The notes: a model not told the origin generated them from the letters alone. Shown: positions 1 through 9,440, counted from the stretch's first letter. The stretch is 56,031 bases of DNA from Azospirillum sp. OGB3 (GCF_014192915.1 NZ_JACHYN010000008.1:1-56031); one strand, 5' to 3'. Translations and numbers: made by a program.

Positions 1-152
1 TTGGCACGAGCCAGGCGGAGTTCCTCCTGCCGGGCTTCCCGCCGGACAAGCTCGTCCTTCGCCGACCAGGCCGGAACCCCCTCCGCGATGGCGTCAACCA
101 GATTGCCCATGCACCGCTCGACCCACGCCAACTCGGTTTGGGTCTGATCCAC
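1..152 (-). pseudogene. Serine-recombinase-like C-terminal fragment (partial, off left edge)
   Basis: Reading leftward from about 152, the frame encodes residues such as CMGNLVDAIAEG followed by KDELVRREARQEEL. This resembles the coiled-coil tail of large serine recombinases, where a 'NLVDAIAEG...' helix precedes a charged helix. An in-frame TGA lies near 248, and no catalytic resolvase domain or zinc ribbon is encoded upstream in this frame. What is present is therefore either a tail detached from its catalytic half or a short chance ORF. The gene runs off the left edge, so its end is unseen. The family call rests on motif recall only. Confidence 0.35.
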
Positions 153-331
153 GGTCGACGCCTGATCTGGCTCAAGGGGTGAACGGCGCCCGGACAGCGC
201 CAAAACCGCCGCATATTTTCGCCTTTTTTGGCAAAATGTCGGGATTCAGCTCCCAAAATCGGCCAGCTTCTCACCGGCTCATCCCTGTTCCGCGGCCTTA
301 AGCGGTGAGAAAGGCCGGTTTATCGAGGTGT

Positions 332-877
332 TCAATTGTACACAATAACTTCGGCAGATGAGAGACGAAGCAACAGGTGCTGGCGGCAGCGCTTTTCCGG
401 CGGTAAAAGCTCGTAAAGGAAGGTCTCGATGGGCTTCCAAACTGAGACCCAACCAAGAATGACAAAACTCTCCTGCAAAATCCGGGTCATAGGGCGAGCC
501 GGAAGATTGTTGGAAATTTGCCAAGCAAGGAAAAGGCAGATTGACAGCACCACGAAACCGATCAAGGCCGCTTGACGCCACGTCCGGATCGACTCGTGAA
601 TCCTTTTCGACTCACCCGCAGCACTGGCGGCGAAATGACCAGTCAGTGCGGCGGCGACGTCGAAGGACGGAGACTGCATCATTTCCTTGGCCGGAAGACG
701 AATGACGATGCGAACCGGTCGGTTTCTGGGCTGTGCCTTCACGCGCCTCAGGAAATACTCCTCGGCGCCCGCCGTCAGACAGCCTTCGCGGAACGGCGAC
801 GGATCGACGCTTTCGAAAAGTTGCGACAGGTGGCTGAGCTTGACGTCGATGACATCGCTCGTCTTTTCGACCTGCAT
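332..877 (-). CDS. Conserved hypothetical membrane protein, last gene of RND operon
   Basis: A protein of about 181 residues. The soluble N-terminal half contains LSQLFESVDPSPF, an acidic segment AEEYFLRRV and a basic strand RIVIRLP. Two hydrophobic segments follow, around AALIGFVVLSICLFLAW and ILQESFVILGWVSVW. I recall similar short 'LSQLF.SLDPSPF' proteins annotated as hypothetical in many proteobacteria, but no function is known to me. A TTG at 895 would overlap the RND pump stop. The ATG at 877 is preferred because a GCGGAG ribosome-binding site lies six bases upstream of it. Being the last gene of the efflux operon suggests a membrane-linked accessory role, which is inference. Confidence 0.7.
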   Translation of the reverse strand: MQVEKTSDVIDVKLSHLSQLFESVDPSPFREGCLTAGAEEYFLRRVKAQPRNRPVRIVIRLPAKEMMQSPSFDVAAALTGHFAASAAGESKRIHESIRTWRQAALIGFVVLSICLFLAWQISNNLPARPMTRILQESFVILGWVSVWKPIETFLYELLPPEKRCRQHLLLRLSSAEVIVYN

Positions 878-891
878 CGTCATCTCCGCGT

Positions 892-3800
892 TCAAGACCG
901 AGCGTCCCGGGGGTGCCGCATCGCCGAGGGCGGAGCCGGAACTGGCCTGCGCATCGTTTCACGGCGGCCGAACCAGGCCACGTAAAGCGTCGGAAGGAAG
1001 ACGAGCGTCAGCAGCGACGCGATGAGTAGACCCCCCATGATCGCGAAGGCCATTGCACCCCAGAACACGGTGAAGGCAATGGGAATGAGACCGAGCACGG
1101 TGGAGGCGGCGGTCAGCATGATGGGGCGGAACCGGGAACCGCAGGCTTCGATCACGGCGTCCGTGATGGCTCGTCCGGCGATCCGCTCCGTCTCGATCTG
1201 CTCGATCAGAATCACCGCGTTCTTCGCAATCATGCCAACGAGCGCGAGGACCCCGAGGATGGCGACGAAGCCGAGCGGCTGGCCGGACGCCAGCAACGCC
1301 AGCACGACGCCGATCAGACCGAGCGGCACCACGCTCAGCACGATCGCCAGGCGCTGGAAGCTGCGGAGCTGGACCATCAGCACGGTCAGCACGAGGAGCA
1401 GCATCAACGGAATGACGGCGAAAACCGACGCGCGGCTCTTGGCGCTTTCCTCCGCGATTCCGCCGACCTCGATGCGGTAATCCGACGGTAGGGTGGCCGA
1501 CAGGTCGGCGATCCGGGGCGCCAGAGCTTCGATGGCGGACTCCGGCAGGGTTCCTGGCGCCACGTCCGCCTGCAGCGTCAGGGTGGGCTGCCGCCCGCGC
1601 CGCCAGACCAGCGGAAGATCCTGGGCGTAGCCGAAGGACGCCAACTGGTTCAGCGGAACGCTTCGTCCGTTCGGCAGGGACACCGGCAGGCTGCGCAGCG
1701 TTTCCACCGACAGAGTCTGCCCACGGGAGTCCCGCGCCAGAACGTCGATCAGGTAGATCCCGTCGCGGATGGGCGTGACGGCGCTCCCCGAGACGGCGGC
1801 GTTCAGCATCCCGGCGACGGCCGCCGAACTCAGGCCCAGGCGCCGTGCCTCGTCCTGGTCAATCCGCACCCGCAATTTGCGGGCGGTCTCCATCCAGTCG
1901 AAGTTGATCCGCCGCGTCTCGGGAAAGGTCGCAACGACCTGCGCGAGCTTCAGAGCGATTTCGCGCACCTCGCTTGGGTCCGGCCCGACGACGCGATACT
2001 GCAGCGGCCACCCCACGGGCGGCCCGAGTTCCAGCGGGTACACGCGCGCGACGGCGTCCGGGAAGTCTTCGGCCAGCAGGGTTTCCAGGCGGGATTGCAG
2101 CCGTTCGCGCGCCGCGATGTCCGTGGTCACCACCACCGTCTGGCCGATGAAGGGGTTGGCAAGCTGGACGTTCAGCGGCAGGTAGAAGCGGATCGCTCCA
2201 CGCCCGGCATAGCTGCTCCAGCGCGCAACCCCCGGTTCCTTGGCCAGCAGCGCGTCGAACCGCTCGACCGCCTCACGCGTGGCGTGAATCGACGCGTTCT
2301 GCGGCAGGCGAAGATCGACCAGAAGCTCGACGCGGTCCGACGGCGGAAAGAATTGCCGCGGAACCAGCCCCAACGCCAGGATCGCCGCGGCGAACAGGAC
2401 GAGCGTCGTCGCGATCGTCAGCTTGCGGAACCGGATCGCCTCGCCCAGCACGCGGCGGTACAGCCGCAGCACGGCGCCGGGTTCCCCGCCTTGCCCCGGC
2501 TTGGGCGGCCGCAGCAGCATCATGCCCAGGACGGGCGCGAAGACGGTCGCGACGAGCCACGACGCGATCAGGGCGATGCCCACGACGGCGAAGATGGAGA
2601 AGGTGTATTCACCGGCGGAACTCTGCGCGAATCCGATGGGCACGAAGCCGGAAATGGTCACCAGCGTGCCGGACAGCATCGCCATGGCCAAGGCCTTGTA
2701 GGCGTAGACGGCGGCGACCTCCTTCCGATCGCCGGCGGCAAGCCTCCGGGTCATCGCGTCGACGGTGGTCATGGCATCGTCGACCAGAAGCGCGAGCGCG
2801 ATGATCAGCGCGCCCAGCGAGATGCGCTGAAGATCGATGCCGAACAGATCCATCACGGCGAAGACGATGGCCAGCGTCAGGGGAATCGTGATCGCGACGA
2901 CGGTGCCGGCGCGCAGGCCCAGCGCGACGAAGCTGACGATCAGCACGATCACGACGGCCTGCCACAGCGACGTGATGAAGTCGGAAATCGCCTCGTCCAC
3001 GGTGTGCGCCTGATCGGCCACCAGATGCGCCTCGATCCCCATCGGCAGGCCGGCGCCGATGCGCGCCATCGCCGCCGACACGTTCCGGCCGAGGGCGAGG
3101 ATGTCGCCGCCCGGACGCATCGCGATGGCGAGCCCGATGGCCGGCTTGCCGTTCACCCGGAACAGCGGCTGGGGCGGATCGGCGAGGTCGCGGCGCACCT
3201 CGGCCAGATCGCGCAGGCGCAGCATGCGCCCCCCGGCCACGAAATTGACGTCGAGGATGTCCTGCTCCGACGCGAAGGCACCCGAAACCTGCAGGGACAG
3301 CGCCTCCTTGCCGGTGCGCAGCACGCCGGCCGGGCGCACCGCGTTCTGCGCCTGGAGCGCGGCGACGAGGGAGCCGGGCTCGACCCCCAGGCCTGCCAGC
3401 GTCTCCAGCGAGAAATCCACGTAGACGCGCTCGTCCTGTTCGCCCAGAAGCTCAATCTTCGAAACGTCGGGGACGAGGAGTAGGCGCGAGCGGATGTCCT
3501 CCACGGTGTCGCGCAGTTCGCGATGCGTGAATCCGTCGGCGGTGAAACCGTAGATGATGCCGAAGGTGTCGCCGAAGTCATCGTTGAATCCGGGACCGAG
3601 GACGCCCGGCGGAAGCGTGTGCCGCATGTCGCCGACCGTCTTGCGCACCTCGTACCAGGTGTCGCTCACCGTGCGGCCATGGGCGCTTCCCACCAAATCG
3701 ACGAAGATCACGGTGGTGCCGGGAACCGTGTAGCTGCGCAGCGTGTCGAGGTTCGGCACCTCCTGCAACGTCCGTTCGAGCCGCTCGGTCACCTGCTGGA

Positions 3801-3987
3801 GCGTTTCGTCCAGGGTGGCGCCCGGCCACTGCGCCTGCACCACCATGGTGCGGATGGTGAAGGCCGGGTCTTCCGCCCGACCGAGCTTCAGGAACGCCAC
3901 GGTTCCAGCCAGGACGACCCCGACCATCAGGAAGAGGACCAGCGAGCGGTTGCGGATCGCCCAGGCGGAGAGATTGAAGCCGCTCAT
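892..3987 (-). CDS. RND-family efflux transporter permease
   Basis: A 1031-residue inner-membrane proton antiporter of the AcrB-like RND superfamily, which exports drugs, solvents or lipophilic compounds through an adaptor and an outer-membrane channel. The usual two-fold architecture is visible: an N-terminal helix (residues about 13-31), a large periplasmic loop, a helix block at 335-500 with the DDAMT motif (ALLVDDAMTTVDAM) that carries the proton-relay aspartates, and a second repeat with helices at about 850-1010. Length is normal for the family. The start overlaps the stop of the adaptor gene by four bases (ATGA), so the two are translationally coupled. No outer-membrane TolC-like partner is encoded here, so a channel from elsewhere is presumably used. 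Substrate cannot be inferred. The lipase and permease genes upstream hint at lipophilic or acidic compounds. Confidence 0.95.
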   Translation of the reverse strand: MSGFNLSAWAIRNRSLVLFLMVGVVLAGTVAFLKLGRAEDPAFTIRTMVVQAQWPGATLDETLQQVTERLERTLQEVPNLDTLRSYTVPGTTVIFVDLVGSAHGRTVSDTWYEVRKTVGDMRHTLPPGVLGPGFNDDFGDTFGIIYGFTADGFTHRELRDTVEDIRSRLLLVPDVSKIELLGEQDERVYVDFSLETLAGLGVEPGSLVAALQAQNAVRPAGVLRTGKEALSLQVSGAFASEQDILDVNFVAGGRMLRLRDLAEVRRDLADPPQPLFRVNGKPAIGLAIAMRPGGDILALGRNVSAAMARIGAGLPMGIEAHLVADQAHTVDEAISDFITSLWQAVVIVLIVSFVALGLRAGTVVAITIPLTLAIVFAVMDLFGIDLQRISLGALIIALALLVDDAMTTVDAMTRRLAAGDRKEVAAVYAYKALAMAMLSGTLVTISGFVPIGFAQSSAGEYTFSIFAVVGIALIASWLVATVFAPVLGMMLLRPPKPGQGGEPGAVLRLYRRVLGEAIRFRKLTIATTLVLFAAAILALGLVPRQFFPPSDRVELLVDLRLPQNASIHATREAVERFDALLAKEPGVARWSSYAGRGAIRFYLPLNVQLANPFIGQTVVVTTDIAARERLQSRLETLLAEDFPDAVARVYPLELGPPVGWPLQYRVVGPDPSEVREIALKLAQVVATFPETRRINFDWMETARKLRVRIDQDEARRLGLSSAAVAGMLNAAVSGSAVTPIRDGIYLIDVLARDSRGQTLSVETLRSLPVSLPNGRSVPLNQLASFGYAQDLPLVWRRGRQPTLTLQADVAPGTLPESAIEALAPRIADLSATLPSDYRIEVGGIAEESAKSRASVFAVIPLMLLLVLTVLMVQLRSFQRLAIVLSVVPLGLIGVVLALLASGQPLGFVAILGVLALVGMIAKNAVILIEQIETERIAGRAITDAVIEACGSRFRPIMLTAASTVLGLIPIAFTVFWGAMAFAIMGGLLIASLLTLVFLPTLYVAWFGRRETMRRPVPAPPSAMRHPRDARS

Positions 3988-5096
3988 GGTCCGGCCCCGA
4001 GCAGGCGGACCTTCTGCCCCGGCCGCAGCGCCTGCACGCCCGCGGTGACCACGATCTCGTCGGCTTCGAGGCCGCGCGCGACGACGACCCGGGCAAGGTC
4101 GTAGCGTTCGAGGTCGATGTTGCGCAACGCGACGGTGTTCGTCGCCTGATCGACGATCCAGACCGCGGGTTGCCGGTTCGCCTGTGTCAGGGCCGTTGCG
4201 GGGATCTCGACGCCGCCCACGCCGCCGACCTGCATCGACCCGTTGACCGTCGAGCCGAGGCGCATCGCGTCGGGCGGGTTCTGGAGGCCGACCCGAACCG
4301 TGAAGGTGCGGGTCACCGGGTCCGCCTGCGGGGCCACCTCGCGCACGCGACCGATGGCCTGCACGGCGGGGTCGGAGGTCAGCGAGACCGTGACGACGGG
4401 GCTGGCGGGCGCGGTGCGGATCACCGATGCCGGCACGTCGAAAACGGCATCACGCCCGTCCCGGCGGGCCAGATGCACGATCATGCGGCCAGTCGCCACC
4501 ACCTCGCCCGGTTCGGCGCCGCGGGCGGTAACCATGCCGGGGCCATCGGCCAGAAGCTCCGTGTAGCCCAGACGGTCCTGCGCGGTGTCGAACTGCGCCT
4601 GTGCCGAATCGACCTGCGCCGCGGCGGCCTTCAGGGCCTGCGCCGCCGCATCGTAGCGCGCGCGGGTGGTCCAGCCCTGGCCCAGAAGGGTTTCCTGCCG
4701 TTCGTAATCGTTGCGTGCCAGTGTCTGCTGCCCCATGGCGGCGCTCAGGTTCGCTTGCGCCGTTCTCAGGGCGTTGCGGGCGGGTTCCGGGTCCAGACGC
4801 GCGATCACCTGTCCCGCTTCGACCGGATCGCCGACATTGACCAAGCGTTCGATCATCCGCCCGTCGATGCGGAACGAGAGGCTGACCTCGTCCTGCGCCT
4901 GGATCTGGCCCGACAACGACAGGGTTTCGCCGCCCTCGTGCTTTGCGACCGTCACCACCCGCACGGGGCGGATCGGCTCCGCGGCGGGTTCCTCGTCGGA
5001 ACCGCATGCCGCGAGCAGGATCGACGGTGCGACGGCGAGCAGCGCCCATCGGCGGCGTGCGCGTTCGGTTCGATTGTGGTTCACGGGGCCCCCCAT
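3984..5096 (-). CDS. RND efflux periplasmic adaptor (membrane fusion protein)
   Basis: A 370-residue adaptor that links the RND pump to an outer-membrane channel. The N-terminus has a basic stretch, a hydrophobic segment and a lipobox-like LLAACGS around residue 31, so it is probably a lipoprotein. Next come a split biotinyl/lipoyl domain (SGQIQAQDEVSLSFRIDGR, then VNVGDPVEAGQVIARLD), a long alpha-helical hairpin rich in Ala and Gln (residues about 105-175), and beta-barrel and membrane-proximal domains ending in LRPGQKVRLLG. An ATG at 5096 is used. A GTG four codons later, also behind a G-rich stretch, is a possible alternative. The gene starts 37 bases after the upstream permease stop, so it is probably in the same transcript. 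Confidence 0.93.
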   Translation of the reverse strand: MGGPVNHNRTERARRRWALLAVAPSILLAACGSDEEPAAEPIRPVRVVTVAKHEGGETLSLSGQIQAQDEVSLSFRIDGRMIERLVNVGDPVEAGQVIARLDPEPARNALRTAQANLSAAMGQQTLARNDYERQETLLGQGWTTRARYDAAAQALKAAAAQVDSAQAQFDTAQDRLGYTELLADGPGMVTARGAEPGEVVATGRMIVHLARRDGRDAVFDVPASVIRTAPASPVVTVSLTSDPAVQAIGRVREVAPQADPVTRTFTVRVGLQNPPDAMRLGSTVNGSMQVGGVGGVEIPATALTQANRQPAVWIVDQATNTVALRNIDLERYDLARVVVARGLEADEIVVTAGVQALRPGQKVRLLGAGP

Positions 5097-5133
5097 TTTT
5101 GCGGCGTCCGGCGATCCCGAGATGACGTTCGCC

Positions 5134-6609
5134 CTAGATTCCGAGGCGTTTGAACAGGCTGGCCAGAACGATCAGGACGACCAGCGCGAGCATTGGAATG
5201 GCGGTGGCGACCACGAAGACGTCGCCGTAGGAGTCACGGTGGTTGAGCCTGCAGACGGCGAGCAGCGTGATGACGGCACCGTTGTGCGGCAGCGCGTCGA
5301 GCGCGCCCGAAGCGACCGCCGTCACCCGATGCATCACGTCGAGCGAAAAGCCGGACGCCTGCGCCATGCCAACGAAGGTCGGGCCAAGCGTGTCGAGCGC
5401 GATGCTCATGCCGCCGGACGCCGATCCGGTGATCGCGGAAAGAACCGTTACGGATGCCGCGACCGACACCAGGGGGTTGCCCCCGCCGATGGCCAGGATG
5501 GCTTGGCTGATCGCCTCGAAGACCGGCAGGGCCGCAACCACCGCGCCGAATCCGACAAGGCTCGCCGTGCTGAAGATCGGCAGGACCGAAGCATCGGCAC
5601 CCTTGTCCAGGCTCGTGCGCAGATCATCCAGGCGGTTCCAGTTGCTGGCGATGAGCAGAAGGATGGCGAGGAACAGCGCCACGATGACCGCCCAAACACC
5701 ACGCACGGCCTCGATGGTCGTGGCTCCGAACCGTGGGTCGGCGAGGAAGGCGGTGTCCATCCGGGGGGCGATGACCTGGATGAACAGGAAGTTGCTGGCG
5801 ATGACCACGACGACCGGCAGCACCGCCAGCGCCGCGGAAGGCAAGATTTCCGTGTCGCTGCGTTTTTGCGAGGTGGGTTCGGCGGAAAGTTCGGCGATGT
5901 CGAAACCCTCGCACTGCGCGCGTTCGCGCGTCGCGCGGTCCAGCACCGGAGTGCCGTCGACATGGTCGCCGTACCCCTCGCCGGAGGCCCTCGCGGCGGC
6001 GGCACGGCGCTCCAGCCACAGGACACCCAGAACGAACATCACGAGCCCGGTGACGATCCCGAGACCCGGCGCGGCGAAGGCCGTGGTGCCCAGAAAGGGC
6101 ATCGGGATCGCGTTCTGGATCGCCGGCGTTCCGGGCAGGGCTGACATGGTGAAGGTGAAGGCGCCCAGCGCCAGGGTGCCCGGTATCAGCCGTTTCGGGA
6201 TGTCGGCGTCGCGGAACAGCGCGGCGGCCACCGGGTAGATCGCGAAGGCGACGACGAAGGCCGACACGCCGCCGTAGGTCAGCACGGCGCAGCACAGCAC
6301 CACCGAAACGACCGCGCGTTCCGGCCCCAGCCGGGCGCTGACCAGCCGGGCGAGGGATCGCGCCGACCCGGTGTCGTCCATCAGCTTGCCGAAGATCGCC
6401 CCGAGCATGAACAGGGGGAAGAAGGAGACGATGAAGGAGCCGGTGTTGGTCATGAAGATCTGGGTGTAGGCCCCGAGGATCGGCAGGCCGCCGGTCAGCA
6501 GAGCCGCGAGCAATGCGGCCGCCGGCGCCGCGATCAGCAGAGTCACGCCTCGGTAAGCCAGGACGATGAGCAGCGCGAGCGCGGCGAGGACGGAGGCGAG
6601 ATCGATCAT
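5134..6609 (-). CDS. GntP-family carboxylate/H+ symporter-like permease
   Basis: A 491-residue integral membrane protein with about twelve hydrophobic segments and the feel of the GntP/DctM-like ion transporter superfamily (gluconate and hydroxy-acid:H+ symporters). Recognisable stretches include FFPLFMLGAIFGKLMDDTGSARS near the N-terminus, GTPAIQNAIPMPFLGTT in the middle and ITGSASGGMSIALDTLG with GALDALPHNGAVITLLAV near the C-terminus. These conserved Gly/Ser/Asn-rich loops are typical of substrate sites in this superfamily. It lies 24 bases downstream of a patatin-like lipase. From memory, GntP-type permeases often sit next to patatin and 3-hydroxybutyrate dehydrogenase genes in alphaproteobacteria, so a hydroxy-fatty acid or hydroxybutyrate substrate is plausible. 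That is inference. Confidence 0.85.
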   Translation of the reverse strand: MIDLASVLAALALLIVLAYRGVTLLIAAPAAALLAALLTGGLPILGAYTQIFMTNTGSFIVSFFPLFMLGAIFGKLMDDTGSARSLARLVSARLGPERAVVSVVLCCAVLTYGGVSAFVVAFAIYPVAAALFRDADIPKRLIPGTLALGAFTFTMSALPGTPAIQNAIPMPFLGTTAFAAPGLGIVTGLVMFVLGVLWLERRAAAARASGEGYGDHVDGTPVLDRATRERAQCEGFDIAELSAEPTSQKRSDTEILPSAALAVLPVVVVIASNFLFIQVIAPRMDTAFLADPRFGATTIEAVRGVWAVIVALFLAILLLIASNWNRLDDLRTSLDKGADASVLPIFSTASLVGFGAVVAALPVFEAISQAILAIGGGNPLVSVAASVTVLSAITGSASGGMSIALDTLGPTFVGMAQASGFSLDVMHRVTAVASGALDALPHNGAVITLLAVCRLNHRDSYGDVFVVATAIPMLALVVLIVLASLFKRLGI

Positions 6610-6633
6610 GGCGGTGGCTCCGTAGGGACCTTC

Positions 6634-7917
6634 TCAGGACGCTCCATGCGATGGAGTTTGGGCCGGCTCGGGGTAGCGCGCGTCGTAGGGATAGCGTGGA
6701 AAGTCCTTGCCGAGCTTCCGCCAGTCCGCCAGCCACCGTTCGGTGACGGTTCGTCCTTCCTCGCGAAGCGTCGCGAAATAGTCCGGGCAGCGGTTGAACT
6801 TCGAGGTGTGCTTGAGCCCCCAGGCGGTGTCGCGGGTCATCTTGATGGTCCGGACCGCGACGATCTTGTGGTTGTCCAGCGGCGGACGCCCGTTTCCGTA
6901 TCGCTCGATCCATTGGTTGATCGTCATGATGGCGTCCAGTTCCTGGTTGAGCGACAGGTTGCCGGCCAGATCGTTCTCCCGGTCCCGGATGTCCTCGAGG
7001 CCGATGTTCGGCGACGCGGGATGGAACTCCTGGGGGTTGATGCGCACGATCCAGACCTCGTCCGGCTTCTCGTCCTTCACCCTGGCGTCGAGAAGGTCGC
7101 GCACCGGCGGATTGCGCGAATACAGGCCATCCCAATAGTACCCGTTGCGGGTGACGGTCCGGCCCGGCACGCAGGTCGGGAAGACCATGCCGGGGATGAC
7201 CTGGGCGGGCAGGACCTCCGGAAGCGTCCCCGACGCCGCCACGCCTTCCAGCGAGATCGCCCGGCGCATGCGCCAGCGGGTGATGTCGTACTGGTTGATC
7301 TCCCGGCCGTCCGGCCGCAGGCCCATCTGTTCGAGGGTCTTGTTGGAATCGAAGACCTCGAAATTGCCGCTGAGCACTTCGATAGCGCCGGCGAGAATCC
7401 GGATGTCGGCTTCGGCCACCCGCGGCCAATCGATCGACCCGAAATCCGGACACAGGTCCTTCAGCAACTCCGTAAATCCAAGATACTGCCAGCGCGCTCC
7501 CATCATGTTGAGGCCGGCCATCCCGAATTTGCCGGCGCTGGAATAGGGGTTGGACGTCGGCAGCGGCAATCCCTGCGATTTCCATTCCAGCAAGGCGGCG
7601 ACCAGACGGTTGTGGGCGGTCTCGACCGGGGTGGTCGCGGCGAAGGTCGTCCACAGGAAGTCCAAACGCTCGATCGCCTTTCCGATCGTGCCGCACGCCG
7701 TGTCGGCGGAGTTCGGGGCGAGGCCGTACCACGCCGCCAGCGCGCACAGCGCGCCCGCCGACGTGCCGCTGATCGCGACGATGTCGAAGGTGTCGCCGTC
7801 CCGCGGGTTCTCGTCCCAGCTCTGCTTCGTCATCAGGATGGTCCTCAGGACGCCCCAGGTGAACGCCGCGTGCGTTCCTCCCCCTTGGCAAGCGATTGCA
7901 ATCCTCTTGGTGGGCAT
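6634..7917 (-). CDS. Patatin-like phospholipase
   Basis: A 427-residue patatin-family acyl hydrolase with a Ser-Asp catalytic dyad. The oxyanion-hole glycine run is at residues 11-14 (CQGGGTHAAF), the nucleophile elbow is GTSAG with Ser53, and the catalytic aspartate is in DGLYSRNPP (about D263). No signal peptide is visible, so it is probably cytosolic or peripheral on the membrane. The ATG at 7917 is chosen because the patatin fold begins immediately after it and GGAAGG/GGTGAAG sequences precede it. Longer in-frame starts upstream would read through the neighbouring hydrolase gene. It lies 23 bases after that gene and 24 before the GntP-type permease. Likely substrates are phospholipids or stored acyl esters. 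Confidence 0.92.
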   Translation of the reverse strand: MPTKRIAIACQGGGTHAAFTWGVLRTILMTKQSWDENPRDGDTFDIVAISGTSAGALCALAAWYGLAPNSADTACGTIGKAIERLDFLWTTFAATTPVETAHNRLVAALLEWKSQGLPLPTSNPYSSAGKFGMAGLNMMGARWQYLGFTELLKDLCPDFGSIDWPRVAEADIRILAGAIEVLSGNFEVFDSNKTLEQMGLRPDGREINQYDITRWRMRRAISLEGVAASGTLPEVLPAQVIPGMVFPTCVPGRTVTRNGYYWDGLYSRNPPVRDLLDARVKDEKPDEVWIVRINPQEFHPASPNIGLEDIRDRENDLAGNLSLNQELDAIMTINQWIERYGNGRPPLDNHKIVAVRTIKMTRDTAWGLKHTSKFNRCPDYFATLREEGRTVTERWLADWRKLGKDFPRYPYDARYPEPAQTPSHGAS

Positions 7918-7940
7918 GTCTTCACCGCCTTCCCATGCGT

Positions 7941-9440
7941 CTAGGGAGACCGGTCGCTGGGCGACAGGTGGCTCGACTTGTTCCCGGCCTCTTCCCCCGT
8001 CAGGGTTTCCTCGATCCGCCCAAGCAGGTAGGGGAAGAAGGGGTTGGACGACATGCGGAGCAGGGCATCCATGCTGACGATCAGCGCTCCACGCTCCCCC
8101 CGCGCGGCCACCGCGCCCAGATGGATGCCGAAATCCTCGTTGGGGTCGGGGTGCAGACCGTAAAGGGAATCGGTCGTCGGGAACGGAAGGGCGACGTGCG
8201 AGAGGGAATAGACGTCGAAGGGATAGACCAGCCCCAATTCCTGCACCTGCTCCGTCTCCGTGCCGGCTTCCATGGTTCGCGCGACCACGTCGGTGCGCTC
8301 CGCATCGGCGTTGGTGATGATCGTGGTCCTGAACCGGCGGGGTGGGTCGGGCAGGATGCGCGCCAGCATGGTGTCCGACGCCGAACTCAGAAGCGGGCCG
8401 AATTTGGTGTTGCGGTTCACGTCGAACAGCACGAGTTCGCTGCCGTTGGCGGGCAGGTGGGCGTACAATCCGGACAGGATCGCCCGCGTGCTGACGGTGA
8501 AATCCATCACCGATTGGAAGGTGAGGATTGGTGCAAGCCCATCCAGCCCACCGCCCGCGCGGCGTGCGATTCTGCTCTGGAGAGCCGAGGTCAGCAGATG
8601 CGACTGCCGTGCGCCGTTGACTGGAAAAGAGTTGTACTTGAAGGGGTTGAACTCCGGCACAACGCTGAGCCACGCGGCTTTCGCGAAGGCGGGGAAGATC
8701 GCGGGCAATCCGGCCAGACCGGCGAACCGCGCGAATGCGGTGATTCCGATCATCGGCGAAATCAGCACGATGCGGTCAGGCCGCTTCAACTGGGCATCAT
8801 CGAGGGCGTCGAGCGCATACATCAGAGCGAGCGCGCCACCATTCGAGAACCCGACCACATGGAGCGGTTGGTCCGGAGCGATGCGCCGCTGCGCTTCGCG
8901 CGCAGCCAGCCGGGTGGCCGCCAACCAATCCTCCCATTCGATGTCCGTCAGGCCTGCGGGGACCGTGCCGTGTCCGGGCAATCGAATGGCGATGGCGACG
9001 AAACCGTAGGTTTGATAAAGGCGGGCGATGTGACGAAGGCTGTAAGGTGAGTCGGTCAAACCGTGAAGGAACAGCACCGCTCCTTTGACAGGACCGTCGG
9101 GCTCAAGCACATAGGAACGATTCCAGTCCCTTGTGAACTGCCCGGGATAGGTCGGGCTTCCATCGAAATACCGGTTGACCGGAATGCGCTCTTCCGCAGG
9201 CAGCTTCTGGGTCACCTCTGATCGCACGCTCTCAAAGATGACGGCCTCGTTATTCAAGTATTCTGCCCAGCCGATATTTCCCAATTCCTTATAATTAAGC
9301 TCCTGAGGCACAAATGTGTGCCACTTTTCAAGCGGAAGGCCGCGTTGCGAATCATAAGCGCGCACGAAGAGAAGAACCGTCGCGCTCACGATGATTAGCG
9401 TGAGAATTGCCTTCGCAGTTTTCCAAGCCCATAGTTTCAT
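7941..9440 (-). CDS. Membrane-anchored alpha/beta hydrolase (lysophospholipase-like)
   Basis: A protein of about 499 residues with an N-terminal transmembrane anchor (residues about 8-27) and an alpha/beta-hydrolase domain starting near residue 115. Seen in the sequence: an oxyanion segment FLHGLTDSPYSL (about 124-135), LPGHGTVPAG, and the nucleophile elbow GFSNGG with Ser199. A catalytic Asp and His would be expected further on; HVALPF near the C-terminus is a candidate for the His. The start at 9440 is chosen because the hydrophobic anchor follows directly. No strong ribosome-binding site is visible, and an earlier ATG near 9551 is possible. It is the first gene of the leftward operon. Confidence 0.85.
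   Translation of the reverse strand: MKLWAWKTAKAILTLIIVSATVLLFVRAYDSQRGLPLEKWHTFVPQELNYKELGNIGWAEYLNNEAVIFESVRSEVTQKLPAEERIPVNRYFDGSPTYPGQFTRDWNRSYVLEPDGPVKGAVLFLHGLTDSPYSLRHIARLYQTYGFVAIAIRLPGHGTVPAGLTDIEWEDWLAATRLAAREAQRRIAPDQPLHVVGFSNGGALALMYALDALDDAQLKRPDRIVLISPMIGITAFARFAGLAGLPAIFPAFAKAAWLSVVPEFNPFKYNSFPVNGARQSHLLTSALQSRIARRAGGGLDGLAPILTFQSVMDFTVSTRAILSGLYAHLPANGSELVLFDVNRNTKFGPLLSSASDTMLARILPDPPRRFRTTIITNADAERTDVVARTMEAGTETEQVQELGLVYPFDVYSLSHVALPFPTTDSLYGLHPDPNEDFGIHLGAVAARGERGALIVSMDALLRMSSNPFFPYLLGRIEETLTGEEAGNKSSHLSPSDRSP

Noticed and set aside
2095..3483. Plus-strand frame of 462 codons antisense to the RND pump
   Set aside because: Its composition (Arg, Gln, Asp, His) is typical of antisense GC-rich coding DNA, and the pump reading is unambiguous.
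5624..7891. Long minus-strand frame of 755 codons across patatin and permease
   Set aside because: Its translation is Arg/Gly-rich with no motif, and it covers two genes that each have clear family motifs in another frame.
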